64,000 bases of DNA from Lutraria lutraria (taxonomy: Eukaryota; Mollusca; Bivalvia; Venerida; Mactridae): assembly GCA_964023205.1 (NCBI GenBank), contig OZ026850.1:6179270-6243269 (forward strand), read 5' to 3'. The translations under genes and the position numbers were made by a program. This document shows, in pieces, positions 45,630 to 57,124 of this stretch; the stretch's first letter is position 1; each line of letters opens with the position of its first letter. Below the pieces are notes generated by a model. That model was not told the origin of the DNA. It made no database searches and worked only from the letters and a program-made list of their open reading frames with translations.

Positions 45630-46552
45630 GTAATGCTAGAATGCTGGAATTGCTTTAGAGTGCTGACAATGTTAGAGAGCAGCTGACATCATGTTAGAGA
45701 GCCGACATGTTAGAGTGGTGACATTATGTTAGAGTAGTGACGTTATGTTAGAGTGGTGACATTATGTTAGAGTGGTGACATTATCTTAGAGTGGTGACAT
45801 TATGTTAGAGTAGCGACATTATGTTAGAGTGGTAACATTATGTTAGAGTGGTGACATTATGTTAGAGTAGCGACATTATGTTAGAGTGGTAACATTATGT
45901 TAGAGTGGTGACATTATGTTAGAGTGGTGACATTATGTTAGAGTGGTGACATTATGTTAGAGTGGTGACATACTGTTAGAGTAGTGACATTATGTTAGAG
46001 TGGTGACATAATGTTAGAATGCTGACATTGTTTTATAGTGCTGATAGTATGAAAGAATGCTGACATTAACTTAAAATGCTGACAGTAAGTTAAATTGCTG
46101 ACATTATGTTAGAATGCTAATATCATGTTGGATAGCTGACATAATGTTAGAGTGCTGGCATTGTGTTAGAGTGCTGACATTATGTTAGACTGTGCTGACA
46201 TTGCTTTAGAGTGCTGACATTATGTTAGACTGTGCTGACATTGCTTTAGAGTGCTGACATTATGTTCGAGTGCCGACAGTACGTTGGAATACTGACGACA
46301 TTATGTTAGACTTCTGACATTATGTTGGAGTGCTGTCATTATTTAAGTGTGCTGACATTATGTCGGAGTGCTGACATTAATTTAGAGTGCTGACATTATG
46401 TTGAAGTGCTGACATTGTGCTAGAATGCTGATATTATGTTAGATTTCTGACATTATGTTAGAATGCTGACATTATGTTAGAGTGTTAACATTTACTGTCG
46501 CTTTTAGAGAGCTAACATTGCGTTAGGGTGCTGGCATCGTGTAAAAGTGCTG
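45630..46552. repeat. 19-bp minisatellite, about 48 copies
   Basis: Unit ttagagtggtgacattatg. The left third (45700-46015) is nearly homogeneous with gtggtgacattatg; the right part has gtgctgacattatg and more drift, including 20-22 bp units. The gradient suggests a homogenised core and an older flank. Confidence 0.95.
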
Positions 46553-46559
46553 ACAATTG

Positions 46560-47260
46560 ATACAAAGAAAAGAATGGAAGTTCTTGCCTATAGTGGACTG
46601 TAGTGATATACCTCAGTGGTTGTAAAATGTTTTACTGCTTGTTCCGCCTTCTCTTGTAAAGTGTACAGAATTGTTGAAACAATTAATTAGGAAAATATCT
46701 GACGAATATATAAAACTTCATTTCATGCATGTCTTCTTCAATTTTCCTTCTTGTTCCTCTCCATTATAAAATAGAACTTTCAATGTTTTCTGTCTCGTGA
46801 AACTGATGATTGATAAGTCCTCAATAACCCGGCTTCAACAAATCAACATGATTGTAATTAATTATATGTCAAAAACATGACACTTAAAAAACTACAGTGA
46901 AAAACATTGTGACACTTTATTTGTATTAGATAGATTGTACAAATTTACACGATAAATTAATTAATATTTTTTTACAAATGTAAACCTAATAATTATATAC
47001 ATTTGTAACTACGCGTGTTTGTGAGGTTGCATCCTCCGCGCACAAACCCTCCTATCAAAGTAAATTATCTAAAAAAAAATACAAACAATGGAAAAGTTAA
47101 AGCCTTGCTAGACATATCATCATTGTAATTCTGAATTGAATGTGTGTATCATTGATTTTGTTATATAAATATACGCTTGACTGATTTGCGTCTCGTAATC
47201 GGCTAGTTTCCGGTTACAGGAAGTTCCCAAAATGAAGACAGAAATACATATTTTATTTTT
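46560..47260. other. Intergenic DNA
   Basis: No gene is supported; the minus frame at 47120-47383 overlaps an inverted repeat arm and is not convincing. Confidence 0.35.
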
Positions 47261-47352
47261 CACACCATATACGCCGAAAAGCCGAGCACATTTGCTCAGG
47301 CGAACACAGTTGCCGATAAATTTTACAGTTCCGAACGGAAATAAGTATCGGC
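47261..47352 (+). repeat. Left arm of a 1.7-kb-spaced inverted repeat
   Basis: This roughly 90-bp arm, with gcgaacacagttgccgataa followed by attttacag and cgaacggaaataagta, is the reverse complement of 48935-49027 with a few mismatches. The two arms enclose a (GGAC)n-rich tract and the TTAA-flanked MITE. It may be the end of a larger DNA transposon or two opposite copies of one repeat. Confidence 0.75.
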
Positions 47353-47487
47353 ACTGAAAAAAAACTGACCATGCATTGAACAATTATAGCCCTTAGGCAC
47401 TCCACTTTCATTCGCTGGCCCCATTCACTGTGATTTCAAATCTAATTTCTTGAATAGTTATTAAGTTATTCTCCAGACAAGAGTTTG

Positions 47488-47870
47488 GCGGACGGACGGA
47501 CGGACGGACGGACGTACTCGTGAGAGGTATGTTGTGGGTGTACCCTCTGATCTTTTCGATGTTTTAGCCCCATTAGTTGCTACCCACAAGTCGAAATGAT
47601 CCCCACAATTTCACTTCGAACGTAACTGAAACTTACAAGACCTAAATGTATCAACCCTAACTCAAACCCTAACCCCACAAACAACCTCCGGTGTGTACGA
47701 ACAGACATACTGTGACGGACAGACGAACAGACGGACATTTTTACTGTTACCTATTATCCATATAGCCATCTAATATCCATCCGTTCGCTATGACGGACAG
47801 ATGGACGGACAACGCGGCATCTATATACATGTATATCTTCGCCTGGACAGAAGGACGGACAATTCGGCAA
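47488..47870. repeat. GGAC/GACA-rich simple repeat region
   Basis: Six and a half CGGA tetranucleotides at 47489-47514, then scattered gacggacagacgaacagacg and gacggacagatggacggac blocks to about 47865. Similar GGAC-rich tails accompany several bivalve dispersed repeats, but the owner element is not identified here. Confidence 0.7.
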
Positions 47871-48147
47871 CTATATACTCAGCTTTCAAGACGCATAAAA
47901 GTGTATGACTAAAACATAGTATCTAAGTCTAAAAATGGTGCGATAAGAAGTGTATGGCGACTGTTTTAATTAAGCGTTATCATATCTAACGTTCTAACTG
48001 TAATCAAGGTTCGCAACTTTTACAATAAACTGTGCTCGACGTTCTCAAAAATACGAGGGCAGGCCGAATTTAGGCATCAATATTTCTGCGGAAAATGGGA
48101 ATGGAAAGCTGTGATTTCGCATATTGAGAGAAAATAGATCGGTTTAA

Positions 48148-48715
48148 AGGGGCATGCCCAGGAACTGCTGTGTCTTTTTTCTGTACACCAAAAATGCGAT
48201 TATCACTTGTAAAAACAATTATTACCGAAATGTCAAAGAAGAATGTGCCTTCAAAAATGGCCCTATAACGCACGCGTGGGTATTTGTATGTCGGTTTAAA
48301 TAAAAGGCTTACAAGCCTTTTATTGACGACAACGATATTTCCGATTCGTCTGAGAATTTAACTTAGCGTGCTTGCTCCCTTTCAAGCAGCAAAACAATGA
48401 TATTTACCTATAATTGATCGATAGATAAGCTTTATGTCGCAAACAATGAACATGACATGAGCAATACTTACCATTTCACAGTTTGTTGACATTTTTTTCC
48501 GCTTTTGACAGATCCCGAAAGGGTCGAGTTATGAAAATGACGAATATTTTCTAAGGCGTAATCGGCAGGTTTGGTAAATCTTGAAATGTGTATTTTGAGT
48601 CAAATAGCGGAACATTTCGTAAATATTTTACAGGACTTTCATTAATTGATTTAGGCATTCAAATGATACCAATTTGATTTATATTCGAGACGCTTCAGTT
48701 CCAGGGCATGCCCCT
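48148..48715. mobile_element. TTAA-flanked MITE, 568 bp
   Basis: The left terminus AGGGGCATGCCCAGGAACTG (48148-48167) and the right terminus, read inward, AGGGGCATGCCCTGGAACTG (48696-48715) are 20-bp terminal inverted repeats with one mismatch. Each is flanked outside by TTAA (48144-48147 and 48716-48719), the target duplication typical of piggyBac-type elements. The ends contain the perfect palindrome GGGCATGCCC. There is no transposase frame, so it would be mobilised in trans. Assignment to piggyBac is inference from the TTAA. Confidence 0.8.
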
Positions 48716-48934
48716 TTAAATGATGGTATCTTTAAAAAGGTTCACTTTTGTGAAAAAATGCATTTATGAATATGGATTTATCAAATGACGAGTTTTCTTT
48801 AAAAAAAATAGCAGACATTTCTATCGATTTCTCGCGGTGTTCCTCACAATTTCGAGTATTTATTCCTTATTCCAATAGCGAGTAAATGTACATGATTGGT
48901 TTTGTTCGGATCCTTCAAGATAACTTTAAATTAA

Positions 48935-49027
48935 GCCAATACTTATTTCCGTTCGAAACTGTAAAATTTATCGGCAACTGTGTTCGCCAGAGCAACGTGT
49001 TCGGCTCTTCGGGTTATACGTATTCGG
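48935..49027 (-). repeat. Right arm of the inverted repeat
   Basis: Reverse complement of 47261-47352; key segment ttatcggcaactgtgttcgc. The inner flanks of the two arms do not match, and similarity ends abruptly near aataagta. Confidence 0.75.
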
Positions 49028-49029
49028 GG

Positions 49030-49630
49030 TTCTTTTAGTTACCAAAAATATATCAGGACGAAATTCGACGGAGGTTAGCAAAATCATGAACCGTATCACT
49101 AGATTTCTATATCACATTTCAACACCAATCCGGAAAAACATAATACCAGCAAGAGTCCATCTGTACGTTAGGAAAATAACTGCAAGACTAATAATTAAAA
49201 CCATTCCTGTTACATTAACTACTTCGAGGCCATAGATGAATGGATTTAATACTGAGGTTATCTCATTATTAAATTAGATTAAGTTAGTTACAAGCATAAA
49301 TAGATTAGGAAATAATTAGTGGGTGACATATTAAGGTGGTCGCTACATGATGTTAAACTTATGCACTCAATTTACGGTCAGCAGCATTTAAATTACGGTC
49401 AAATTCTGGTTTATTGACCCATTTAGCCGATCCTCTAAGTGTCATACAGATTGTTGTACAAGGTAAATCGAACATTGACATCATGTTTGGCTGATAATAA
49501 TGTTAGAAGCAATCTAGAGTAAAAATACGTGTTTTTTTTCTTTGCTGTAATTCATGTAAATGAGGCCCGTTTAGGGATCCGCCGGTTATGATATTATACA
49601 CAACATTTTGTAAACAATCAATTAAGTGAG
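49030..49630. other. Intergenic DNA
   Basis: No gene or repeat is recognised. Confidence 0.35.
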
Positions 49631-49632
49631 GA

Positions 49633-49815
49633 GCAGGGGTGTAGTGGTAGAATGGCAGGGGTGTAGTGGTAGAATGGCAGGGGTGTAGTGGTAGAATGGC
49701 AGGGGTGTAGTGGTAGAATGTCGGACTCCAAACCTAGAGGTTGCTGCTTCGAATTCCTCCAGCGGCGATATTTGACCGGAGCCTTCGAATCCCTTATTTC
49801 GGCGCGAGAACTGGT
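49633..49815 (+). mobile_element. tRNA-like SINE with four tandem A boxes
   Basis: A 22-bp unit (gcaggggtgtagtggtagaa t) is repeated in four direct copies from 49633 to about 49720; each holds a Pol III A-box-like TGTAGTGGTAGAATG. The last copy continues into tcggactccaaacctaga and a B-box-like TTCGAATTCC near 49750. The structure is that of a tRNA-derived SINE head whose 5' part was amplified. The + strand is the element strand. Confidence 0.65.
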
Positions 49816-49819
49816 CAGA

Positions 49820-50540
49820 TCCCAGGAATCAGTCATCGAGGGTAGTTAATATAAGTTGCAAGAGCTTGCTGTACAATCATTGTACAACAAATAAGTTTAA
49901 ACTAATTAAATTAGTCACTTCCGTTGATTAAAAACATCCATTGAAAACCTACCGATACGGACTCGGCCTATTTCCTTTCAATTTGGTTTCAATCATATAT
50001 TCAATGGTAATGAAATATTTTCTTATTAAACTTACGTATTCGATGTCATATTTTACGATATTGATCACAATGTAAAACATCGCTGACTCATCAATTCATC
50101 ATATCGATCACATGTTTTAAAAACGGTTTTCAATATTTAATCTAAATGATATTTCAACAGTGTATAGATATAGACCAATTTTTTTTTCTTGGTGGCAAAT
50201 TATATAGTCTTAAAATCAACGGAAAAACATTTGTTTCAGAATTGAACACTTCTACTATATGGATAGATATAAAACGTTAAGATGTAAAGTAGAGTACGGT
50301 AATAGTGAATTCTTTAGGATTCGAAAAGTTAGCTTATAGTACAGTAGAAAAGGTAACGGTGCATACCAGTGGCACTAAATGATTACATGTACTTCATCAT
50401 ACATATATCTTTTATTCACTATATCCATTACAATGGAATAAAGAAGAGTTTAGTCTTACGTTCACATTATCAGATTTCCACTGTATACATCTTCAGTATA
50501 ACCGCGTTAAACTGTATTTGTAGCTGGAAAGAATACGGGC
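49820..50540. other. Intergenic DNA upstream of the small secreted gene
   Basis: No gene is supported. The last part is expected to contain the promoter of the gene at 50661. Confidence 0.4.
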
Positions 50541-50548
50541 CTCTCGCG

Positions 50549-50555
50549 TATAAAA
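50549..50555 (+). promoter_or_regulatory. TATA box candidate
   Basis: TATAAAA lies 112 bases before the ATG at 50661, in a locally GC-richer stretch with CGTTACGTAACG just downstream (50559-50570, nearly palindromic). The spacing allows a 5' UTR of about 80 bases. Position and motif are seen; use is inference. Confidence 0.5.
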
Positions 50556-50660
50556 TACGTTACGTAACGTTCTCCGTTTCCGCTATATATACCAGTATGA
50601 AACTACTCTTTCGGTACACTTCGAACAATTGCGTCCAGAGTTAGAACATTTCTCGTTACC

Positions 50661-53111
50661 ATGGAGAGCTTTAAATCAACCCCGGTGATTATTCTTGCAA
50701 TAGTTTTTGCTCAAGTTTTGTTTTCAATAATCCAAGAAACGAAAGGTAAGTTAACCAATCTTGTAAAGTTTTCTTTTAAATATAATATTAATTCTATTGT
50801 TTTATCATTTTTCGGTAAATTTATGTTCAGTTAATAAGAAATTTAGTCTTACTTTGTATATCTTAAGCAACCAGGGAATCTGCCCATCAGAATGTGTCCA
50901 ATGAGAATTCTTTTAACAATAAAGTATTATAATTATATTCGATTTACAATTTAAAATAAATAATTTAACGCATCAACATAATCTTGATTGTTTGCATCTG
51001 GTAGAGATAACATGTTTTAATTCAAAGTTATAAATCTTTTAAATTACGAAAGTGTATTTGATCAATTATATCAAATAATAATATAATTACGAGTGACCGT
51101 TGTTGACCTAGTGACCTTCGTCTACAGAATTACTTTTTATTTCTAATAGAATAGACATCTGGATTCGTTATACTGTTACGCGCATTGATATAAAAATAGA
51201 GCAAGGAAAAAGATCAGTGGCATTATAATATGTACGGCGATTTTTGGACTTGATTTTTATCAAAACCAAGTCCTTTGTAATCGTTGACCAAAATTTTGTC
51301 GCTGGACTCCATAACAGCTTGGTTAAAAGAATGCCGCATAAAGGAAATAGTACGCAACTAAATGGTGTGATTATATAGAAGTATCTGGAATCTTTCTCCA
51401 ATTAAGTGTGTCAGATCTAAATATATTTCAAATCATTTTATTGTAACTACATGGAAAGAGTTATGTATCTAAATAAGTGCTTGTCGGTAGATACATGAGA
51501 TATTCAAATGCGTAGAATTAAAACCGCGTATTCACTGTCCAATAAAATATCTTGCCGTAAAAGTAGTTCTACTTTCGTTTTTCGTTCGATAGTTCAGAAA
51601 CATCTCTACCATCGATGTATGTGTTTTAATTTGTGCCTTTCCAACATTTCTTAATATTACAAAGCGAATTCTCATCTAATCGTATTTCCGTGATATTCAC
51701 ACCAACTAGTGTTAGTTTGATGACGGAATCGCTATTTATAGACTCACTCCCCGCAGTGGCTAGTAGCAAAGCGTAACCGGTGTGGGGAGTTCGATTTATT
51801 GAATGAGTTCATGTCAGGTAAACATCGAAGGTTGAACGTTTAAACTGCGGCTTACGAATAATAATTCGAGTCGCTAAATACGAACGTAAATTACTGGATA
51901 CGTGCTGTTTAAGATTTCCTTTTACTCCAGATTGTTCAGAATAACATAATCACGTCTGAATTTCATGCAACATCGGGTTAACTATAGGTCATATAGGTCT
52001 TACTCTACTGTGTCAGGACCTTTTTGATTTGAGTGACCCTGTATGTGTTCAATACGACGATTTTCTGTTGTGTTAAAACCAGAAGAATCAATGTTTGTAT
52101 TTACTGTTACTGAAGTGTTGGTCACTAGTTTGTGTACAATAAAAAGTTTTTAATGCAATTAAATTGTCTACAATTAATGTGCTAATCATTAAACTTTCCA
52201 ATATCAGGCTTTTTTCATTTTAAACTTTTAGCAAAGGGACTATAGTAAAGCCCTAGCGTATGTCATTTACCTACATGCATATGACCTGCATTACAATATG
52301 AATGAAAAATCGGTCCGTAATTTTAAATGTTAAAAATATTCGTATGGGCTCGAACGATGTGAGTACACATTTCTCTCTTTTGCCTCGTATGGTAAAAATC
52401 AAGTCCGACAGTACTTTCAGTACTTTGATTTTACTTAGTTTTTATTTTGATATACATGCACTAGTAAATGGAAAAATGATTAGAGAAAGGGTAATATCAA
52501 TGGCCATGTATGTAAACTTACACAATAAAATTAAGACATGGACAATGTTACTAATGATTTTCGTCTATAAGAGTAACAAAACAACGCTATCGTAAAACTT
52601 AAGTCAATGTTTGCAATAATAAATAAATGTTTAAGTAAACCATTTCATTTGCAATCGTGTGATACAGAATAAATGTAGCTCAATAGATTGAGAATGATTG
52701 AATCTAAGGGAGGTAATAATAACCGACTTAAGAAAGCACTAGTTAGATTTTCCTCCCTTGTTTTTTTTACACTAAATCTGTTAAATGGCCCGTTGCCTGA
52801 CCGGGTTGGAGAGATTTTATTGTACCTCTAGGATTAAATCAAAGAATGAGCTTTTTGCTATGATGAAGTTTTCTATTATTTCAGGACAAGGTTTGTCGAT
52901 GGAAGACAATCCCAGTTACCACCGAGTCAACTTCCGTATGAGGCCGGACGGGCGGCCTGACATGAGCCATGGAAGTGAACTGGACCAATTTTTCGGCGGA
53001 TCGGGTTCAAGCCGTAATCGAGCCGGGATGAACGGTCCCGGGGGAATGTTCCGTCCAAGGATATTTAGAGCATGGAGACCCCGCAGCTACTGGAGAACAT
53101 TTAGAATTTAG
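50661..53111 (+). CDS. Small secreted basic protein, unrecognised family (2 exons)
   Basis: Exon 1 is 50661-50745 and exon 2 is 52885-53111; the 2.1-kb intron has GTAAGT and TTATTTCAG ends and splits a glycine codon in phase 1. The 103-residue product has a signal peptide (core PVIILAIVFAQVLFSI), then an acidic-to-neutral middle (MEDNPSYHRVNF, DMSHGSELDQFF), a Gly/Ser/Asn-rich linker (GGSGSSRNRAGMNGPGGMF) and a strongly basic aromatic C-terminus (RPRIFRAWRPRSYWRTFRI). There are no cysteines. The start has a perfect ACCATGG context. The basic aromatic tail would fit a host-defence peptide precursor, a neuropeptide-like or a matrix protein; none is established. The gene model rests on the ORF, signal peptide and splice sites. 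Confidence 0.72.
50746..52884 (+). other. Intron of the small secreted gene
   Basis: Non-coding. A short imperfect stem ACTCCCC/GGGGAGT encloses a GC-rich loop at 51745-51790. The frame at 52302-52595 has no domain and no splice partner. Confidence 0.55.
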
Positions 53112-53220
53112 ATGACAAGTTTGAGCTGGTCGCCGGACAAATTTATTTATTTTAATCATTCTTTTACCATTAATCGTTTATTTGTTATAAAGAACACAAA
53201 CTGTACAGAATGCAAAAAGC

Positions 53221-53548
53221 AGTACAGAACACAGATGTCTATTGAGATCAACCATTACACAGAACACAGATGTCTATTGAGATCAACCATTACACAGAAC
53301 ACAGATGTTTTTTGAGATCAACCATTACACAGAACACAGATGTCTATTGAGATCAACCATTACACAGAACACAGATGTCTATTGAGATCAACCATTACAC
53401 AGAACACAGATGTCTATTGAGATCAACCATTACACAGAACACAGATGTCTATTGAGATCAACCATTACACAGAACACAGATGTCTATTGAGATCAACCAT
53501 TACACAGAACACAGATGTCTATTGCGATCAACCAGTACACAGAACAAA
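53221..53548. repeat. 35-bp minisatellite, about 9 copies
   Basis: Unit acagaacacagatgtctatt followed by gagatcaaccattac. Copies are almost identical, which suggests recent expansion. The array starts about 110 bases past the stop of the small secreted gene, so it may lie in its 3' UTR. Confidence 0.95.
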
Positions 53549-53549
53549 A

Positions 53550-55030
53550 TGTTAGTTTTTGGATGATGTTCAGCAATTTGAATTGAAAAACTTGACAACA
53601 ACCGCGAATACTTGTAATGAACATTTTCTGAAAGCTATATGTGATCTCTATGCACGAATGGTCTTTATCAGCTGGCTGTACTATACGTGGATTCCGGATA
53701 AGAACAAAAATCCCATGTAAGCTAAAAATTGAACTTAAACCTATATCATGTGGCTATTATAGTTGACAGCTATATACACAAATGTTTACCAACTATATTT
53801 AATATTATGAACTGTCTTTCACGCTTGGACGATTTTCTAATAATACTTTGTATAATGAATGTATTTCTTAACGAGTTGTTTAATGACTGTTGTAATTAGA
53901 CTTTGATTCAGTGATTAGCATTCGAAATATAAAAACTCGTAAATGCATTTAGTTAAACAAATCATCGCCATCGTATCATTCTCGTAAAGTTATATGTTGT
54001 GTAGATAAATGTACATACAGACAACTCAGATATTGTTCATGATTTAATTGCTACAATAAAATATGCAATAAAACATTTAATCCTCGATTTTGACTCAGTT
54101 TTATCATGAAGCCAAACTATAGCTTAGGATCATAAACAGCATCTAATATTTCTAATCAGTATGTTTTACGAAAGTCATCAGTTGTATTAAATGACAGACG
54201 AATGTCAAGTACAGCATTCCTTTCTAATCCCAACTTATTCCGACTAACGTATTTATTCGAATAAGAGATACTAACATTAGCAATGAGCAACAATGAACAG
54301 AACACAATACTTATCTTAATTCTTAGTTATTAACATAAGATACAATTACATGAGACAAAACAAAATATACCATGTTTTTATGAGGCACATTAACACCCGT
54401 TGGCAAAACTTATTTTTTTCAAATACGTTCGACGATATCGTTCACATGAAATTGAATTCAACTGTGTTTCACTGTATTGGAGTTCACTTTAACTATACTC
54501 GCGATACTAAATGTTCTGCAATTCCCATCCCTTAAAGCAACTCTTGAATTAACAATTAATTTCTAATTTTAATTTAAATAAGTGTTACATAGTAAAATTA
54601 TGAAATATCATTATGGATCGTCGTGAACTAACGCATCTAGTGTGTGAGTCACTCTTATTTTTCTTTAAAGATATACATGTTAAGGGAATTCAGTGGAGAA
54701 TACTTGACAAAAATCGTTCTGAATACTTAAGTGTCAGAGTTTTATCAGTGTTTAAATTCACTCTTCGTCTCATTGAAATACAAAATAAATAAAACGAACA
54801 ATTCGAGCATATAACTGTAAATACGCACATTATTTGATGTCAAACACTTATTCATAGTGCAACCAACTGAAAGAAACTGTCATTATGCATTCACATGACC
54901 GTGTGCTAAGTACACATCGTTATAATGTTCGCTTCATACGAACGTTTCTGTATATTACACCCATTTTTTGTATTCAAAATAGCTTTGAAAGAGATTGTGA
55001 CATTGTTTGAATAATACCTGTCATGATGTC
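53550..55030. other. Intergenic AT-rich DNA
   Basis: Contains AATAAA signals near 54056 and 54069 that could end the upstream transcript, but no gene is recognised. Confidence 0.35.
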
Positions 55031-55033
55031 GTT

Positions 55034-55288
55034 ATGAAACGGCTGATCGTATTCAGTTTGTGTAACGTTATTCTAAACATGCAGACTTGTTATAATTTTG
55101 GAAAAACGTATACATGCTTTGAAAGCGAACCACATGTATCGCCAAGCATAAACTTAATGTATAGTTCGAACATGTTTTTGAGCCACGACGGAAGACTACA
55201 TTATACGACTATACCCCCAGAAGACGTTTGTAAGAAGACACTTTTCAATAACTCAACATTCACGAGGACATCCTTTATCGTCGTATAA
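55034..55288 (+). CDS. Possible small secreted ORF, unrecognised
   Basis: An 84-residue frame from ATG 55034 begins with a signal-peptide-like MKRLIVFSLCNVILNMQ and contains further cysteines (TCYNFG, YTCFES, EDVCKK). No splice sites or homologous domain are apparent and AT-rich DNA gives such frames by chance. Part of the surrounding sequence recurs near 55760-55940, which favours repeat origin. Confidence 0.2.
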   Translation: MKRLIVFSLCNVILNMQTCYNFGKTYTCFESEPHVSPSINLMYSSNMFLSHDGRLHYTTIPPEDVCKKTLFNNSTFTRTSFIVV

Positions 55289-55945
55289 CAGACACACATA
55301 CTCGTATTTTCTTCAAAAATGTCTTGTTACAGACGCTATTGAAGAAAAAACTCGTACTGTATCTATTACCTAAATCAGCTGGGTACATATTGTACTTGAG
55401 CATGATAAATCTATCTTACAAGTATACGACTAAAAAGCGGTAACTATTGATACATCACCAGCACTTGACTCAAAATGGTTTGCAGCGAAGTTAAATAACG
55501 AAAGGAGCACAACTTTACCGTTTCACAGTTATTAGATGTAATTGACTGAGATTTTCGGTAGGAATGAATATCTTATAGCTTATCTGAATGACATGTGTTG
55601 CGATTTTCCTTCAGCGCACATATTTTATGCTGAAACAACGAGATGCGATGTTCCACATTGTTTGGCATAAAGATATATAGTAGGCTTTTAACCTTGATAG
55701 TATATATAAGATCAGTGACGGGATTTTTTTGCCTCATTTGTGGACCAAACCGCCACTGATACCTGTGGTCGTATAAGTCAGATACACGTATTTATATTTT
55801 CTTCAAAAATGTCTTCTTACAGCCGTTATGAAGTATACGGTACACTATGATAAACAAACGTTTTTCCTCGGCTTTGCCTTGGACTAAATGATTGTTTGTT
55901 TAAGCGAATCGTCTGTAAGAAGACACTTTTGACGAAAAACTGGTA
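55215..55945. repeat. Local direct duplication
   Basis: tttcttcaaaaatgtcttgt tacag (about 55309) recurs as tttcttcaaaaatgtcttct tacag (about 55799), and tgtaagaagacacttttcaa (55229) recurs as tgtaagaagacacttttgac (55914). The order of the two segments is the same but their distance differs, so this is an old, disrupted duplication. Confidence 0.6.
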
Positions 55946-56843
55946 CTATATTTATCACATATATTTCAGTCAGCTTTGTTCCGAATATCCATACCGGATT
56001 TGACTTAAAGTCCCATAAGCTTATAAATGTATTGGTCCTAATAGTTTCTGTTTGTTCTATAACAGAGGAATCCGGTGTGTTTTCCTCCCGTGCATACTTT
56101 ATAAAAAGAAAAAATGTTTCCGAAACCACTATGATCGTATTTTTTCCGGCAGTCATGCTATGCACACGTAGTAAAATGACGTCACGCGCTCTAAATATTT
56201 CAAGTTTACAAAAGCAAAAATCACAGTGAAATGAGTGTTTTCAGACGAAAAAGGGCTTGTTTCGTCGGTAATAATTATCTTGGGATAATATCAGCAATTA
56301 AATGTTTTTGCATATATCTTTCTACAGCAAAAATCTAATGGGGCTTTAATAGATTATTCTGAATAATTTCGTCACGGCTCAAAAGCATGGTCGAGTTATT
56401 GAAAATATTTGAAACTAAATTATACTAGTCGTAAACAAATATGCACTAAGTTAGAACTGGGTATCGCTCCTGAAAAGCGTATCGCGACAGTAATATATCG
56501 CGATATTGCATGCCGTATTGCGATATATTGTGAACTTCATTTGCAAGTTCTACTATTGCGTTTGATTTTAAATGTCTATTTTTCGTTTATCACTGAGTAA
56601 GAAAATGCTTTAAAAATAACTAGTTTTCTTTCTCATTTCTATCCCATATTCTGAAATAATCAACAAACAATAGTTTGAACGAACAACATTTTACTTTATC
56701 ACATAACCTGCGGTCCAGGAGTGTCGTAAACTCGTGCCGGAAATATCGTTCGGCACTGCCAAACTGTGCAATAAACATTCAAATTAGCCAAATCACTATA
56801 TTTGCATATTTTATATTACTACGCTACTACGATATTTGTAAAC

Positions 56844-57122
56844 ATGGCCGACTTTCGATTCGTACCAGGCGATTTCGTCAACATTGATGGGCGAGGCAAA
56901 GCTGTAGTTAATGAACGTGTGTATCGAGGGTTTGGAACTTTTCATATTGTTAGACAGTGACAGTGATTGAGAATTTGAAATTGAAAGCACAAGGTTGCTA
57001 CCATTCATTGAAACCCCCGCTATACAGCAGACGAACCGATTCAACTATCAACACAATTCTTCTCCAGTTCAGCCTGCGATGAAAAGACTCCGTATCCTGG
57101 ACTCTGACAGTGACTCCCAGTG
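56844..57122 (+). pseudogene. Broken ORF, probably of transposon origin
   Basis: From ATG 56844 the frame reads ADFRFVPGDFVNIDGRGKAV and RVYRGFGTFHIV and then meets a stop; in another frame an acidic Ser/Asp tract (DSDSD), EFEIESTRLLPF and a second LDSDSDSQ follow. The pieces look like one former protein broken by a frameshift. The family is not recognised. It abuts the retroelement pol fragment at 57125, so the region is chimeric. Confidence 0.4.
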
Positions 57123-57124
57123 AT

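Noticed and set aside
51740..51792. tRNA-like or regulatory hairpin
   Set aside because: Only 7-bp arms and no A/B box pair at the proper distance.
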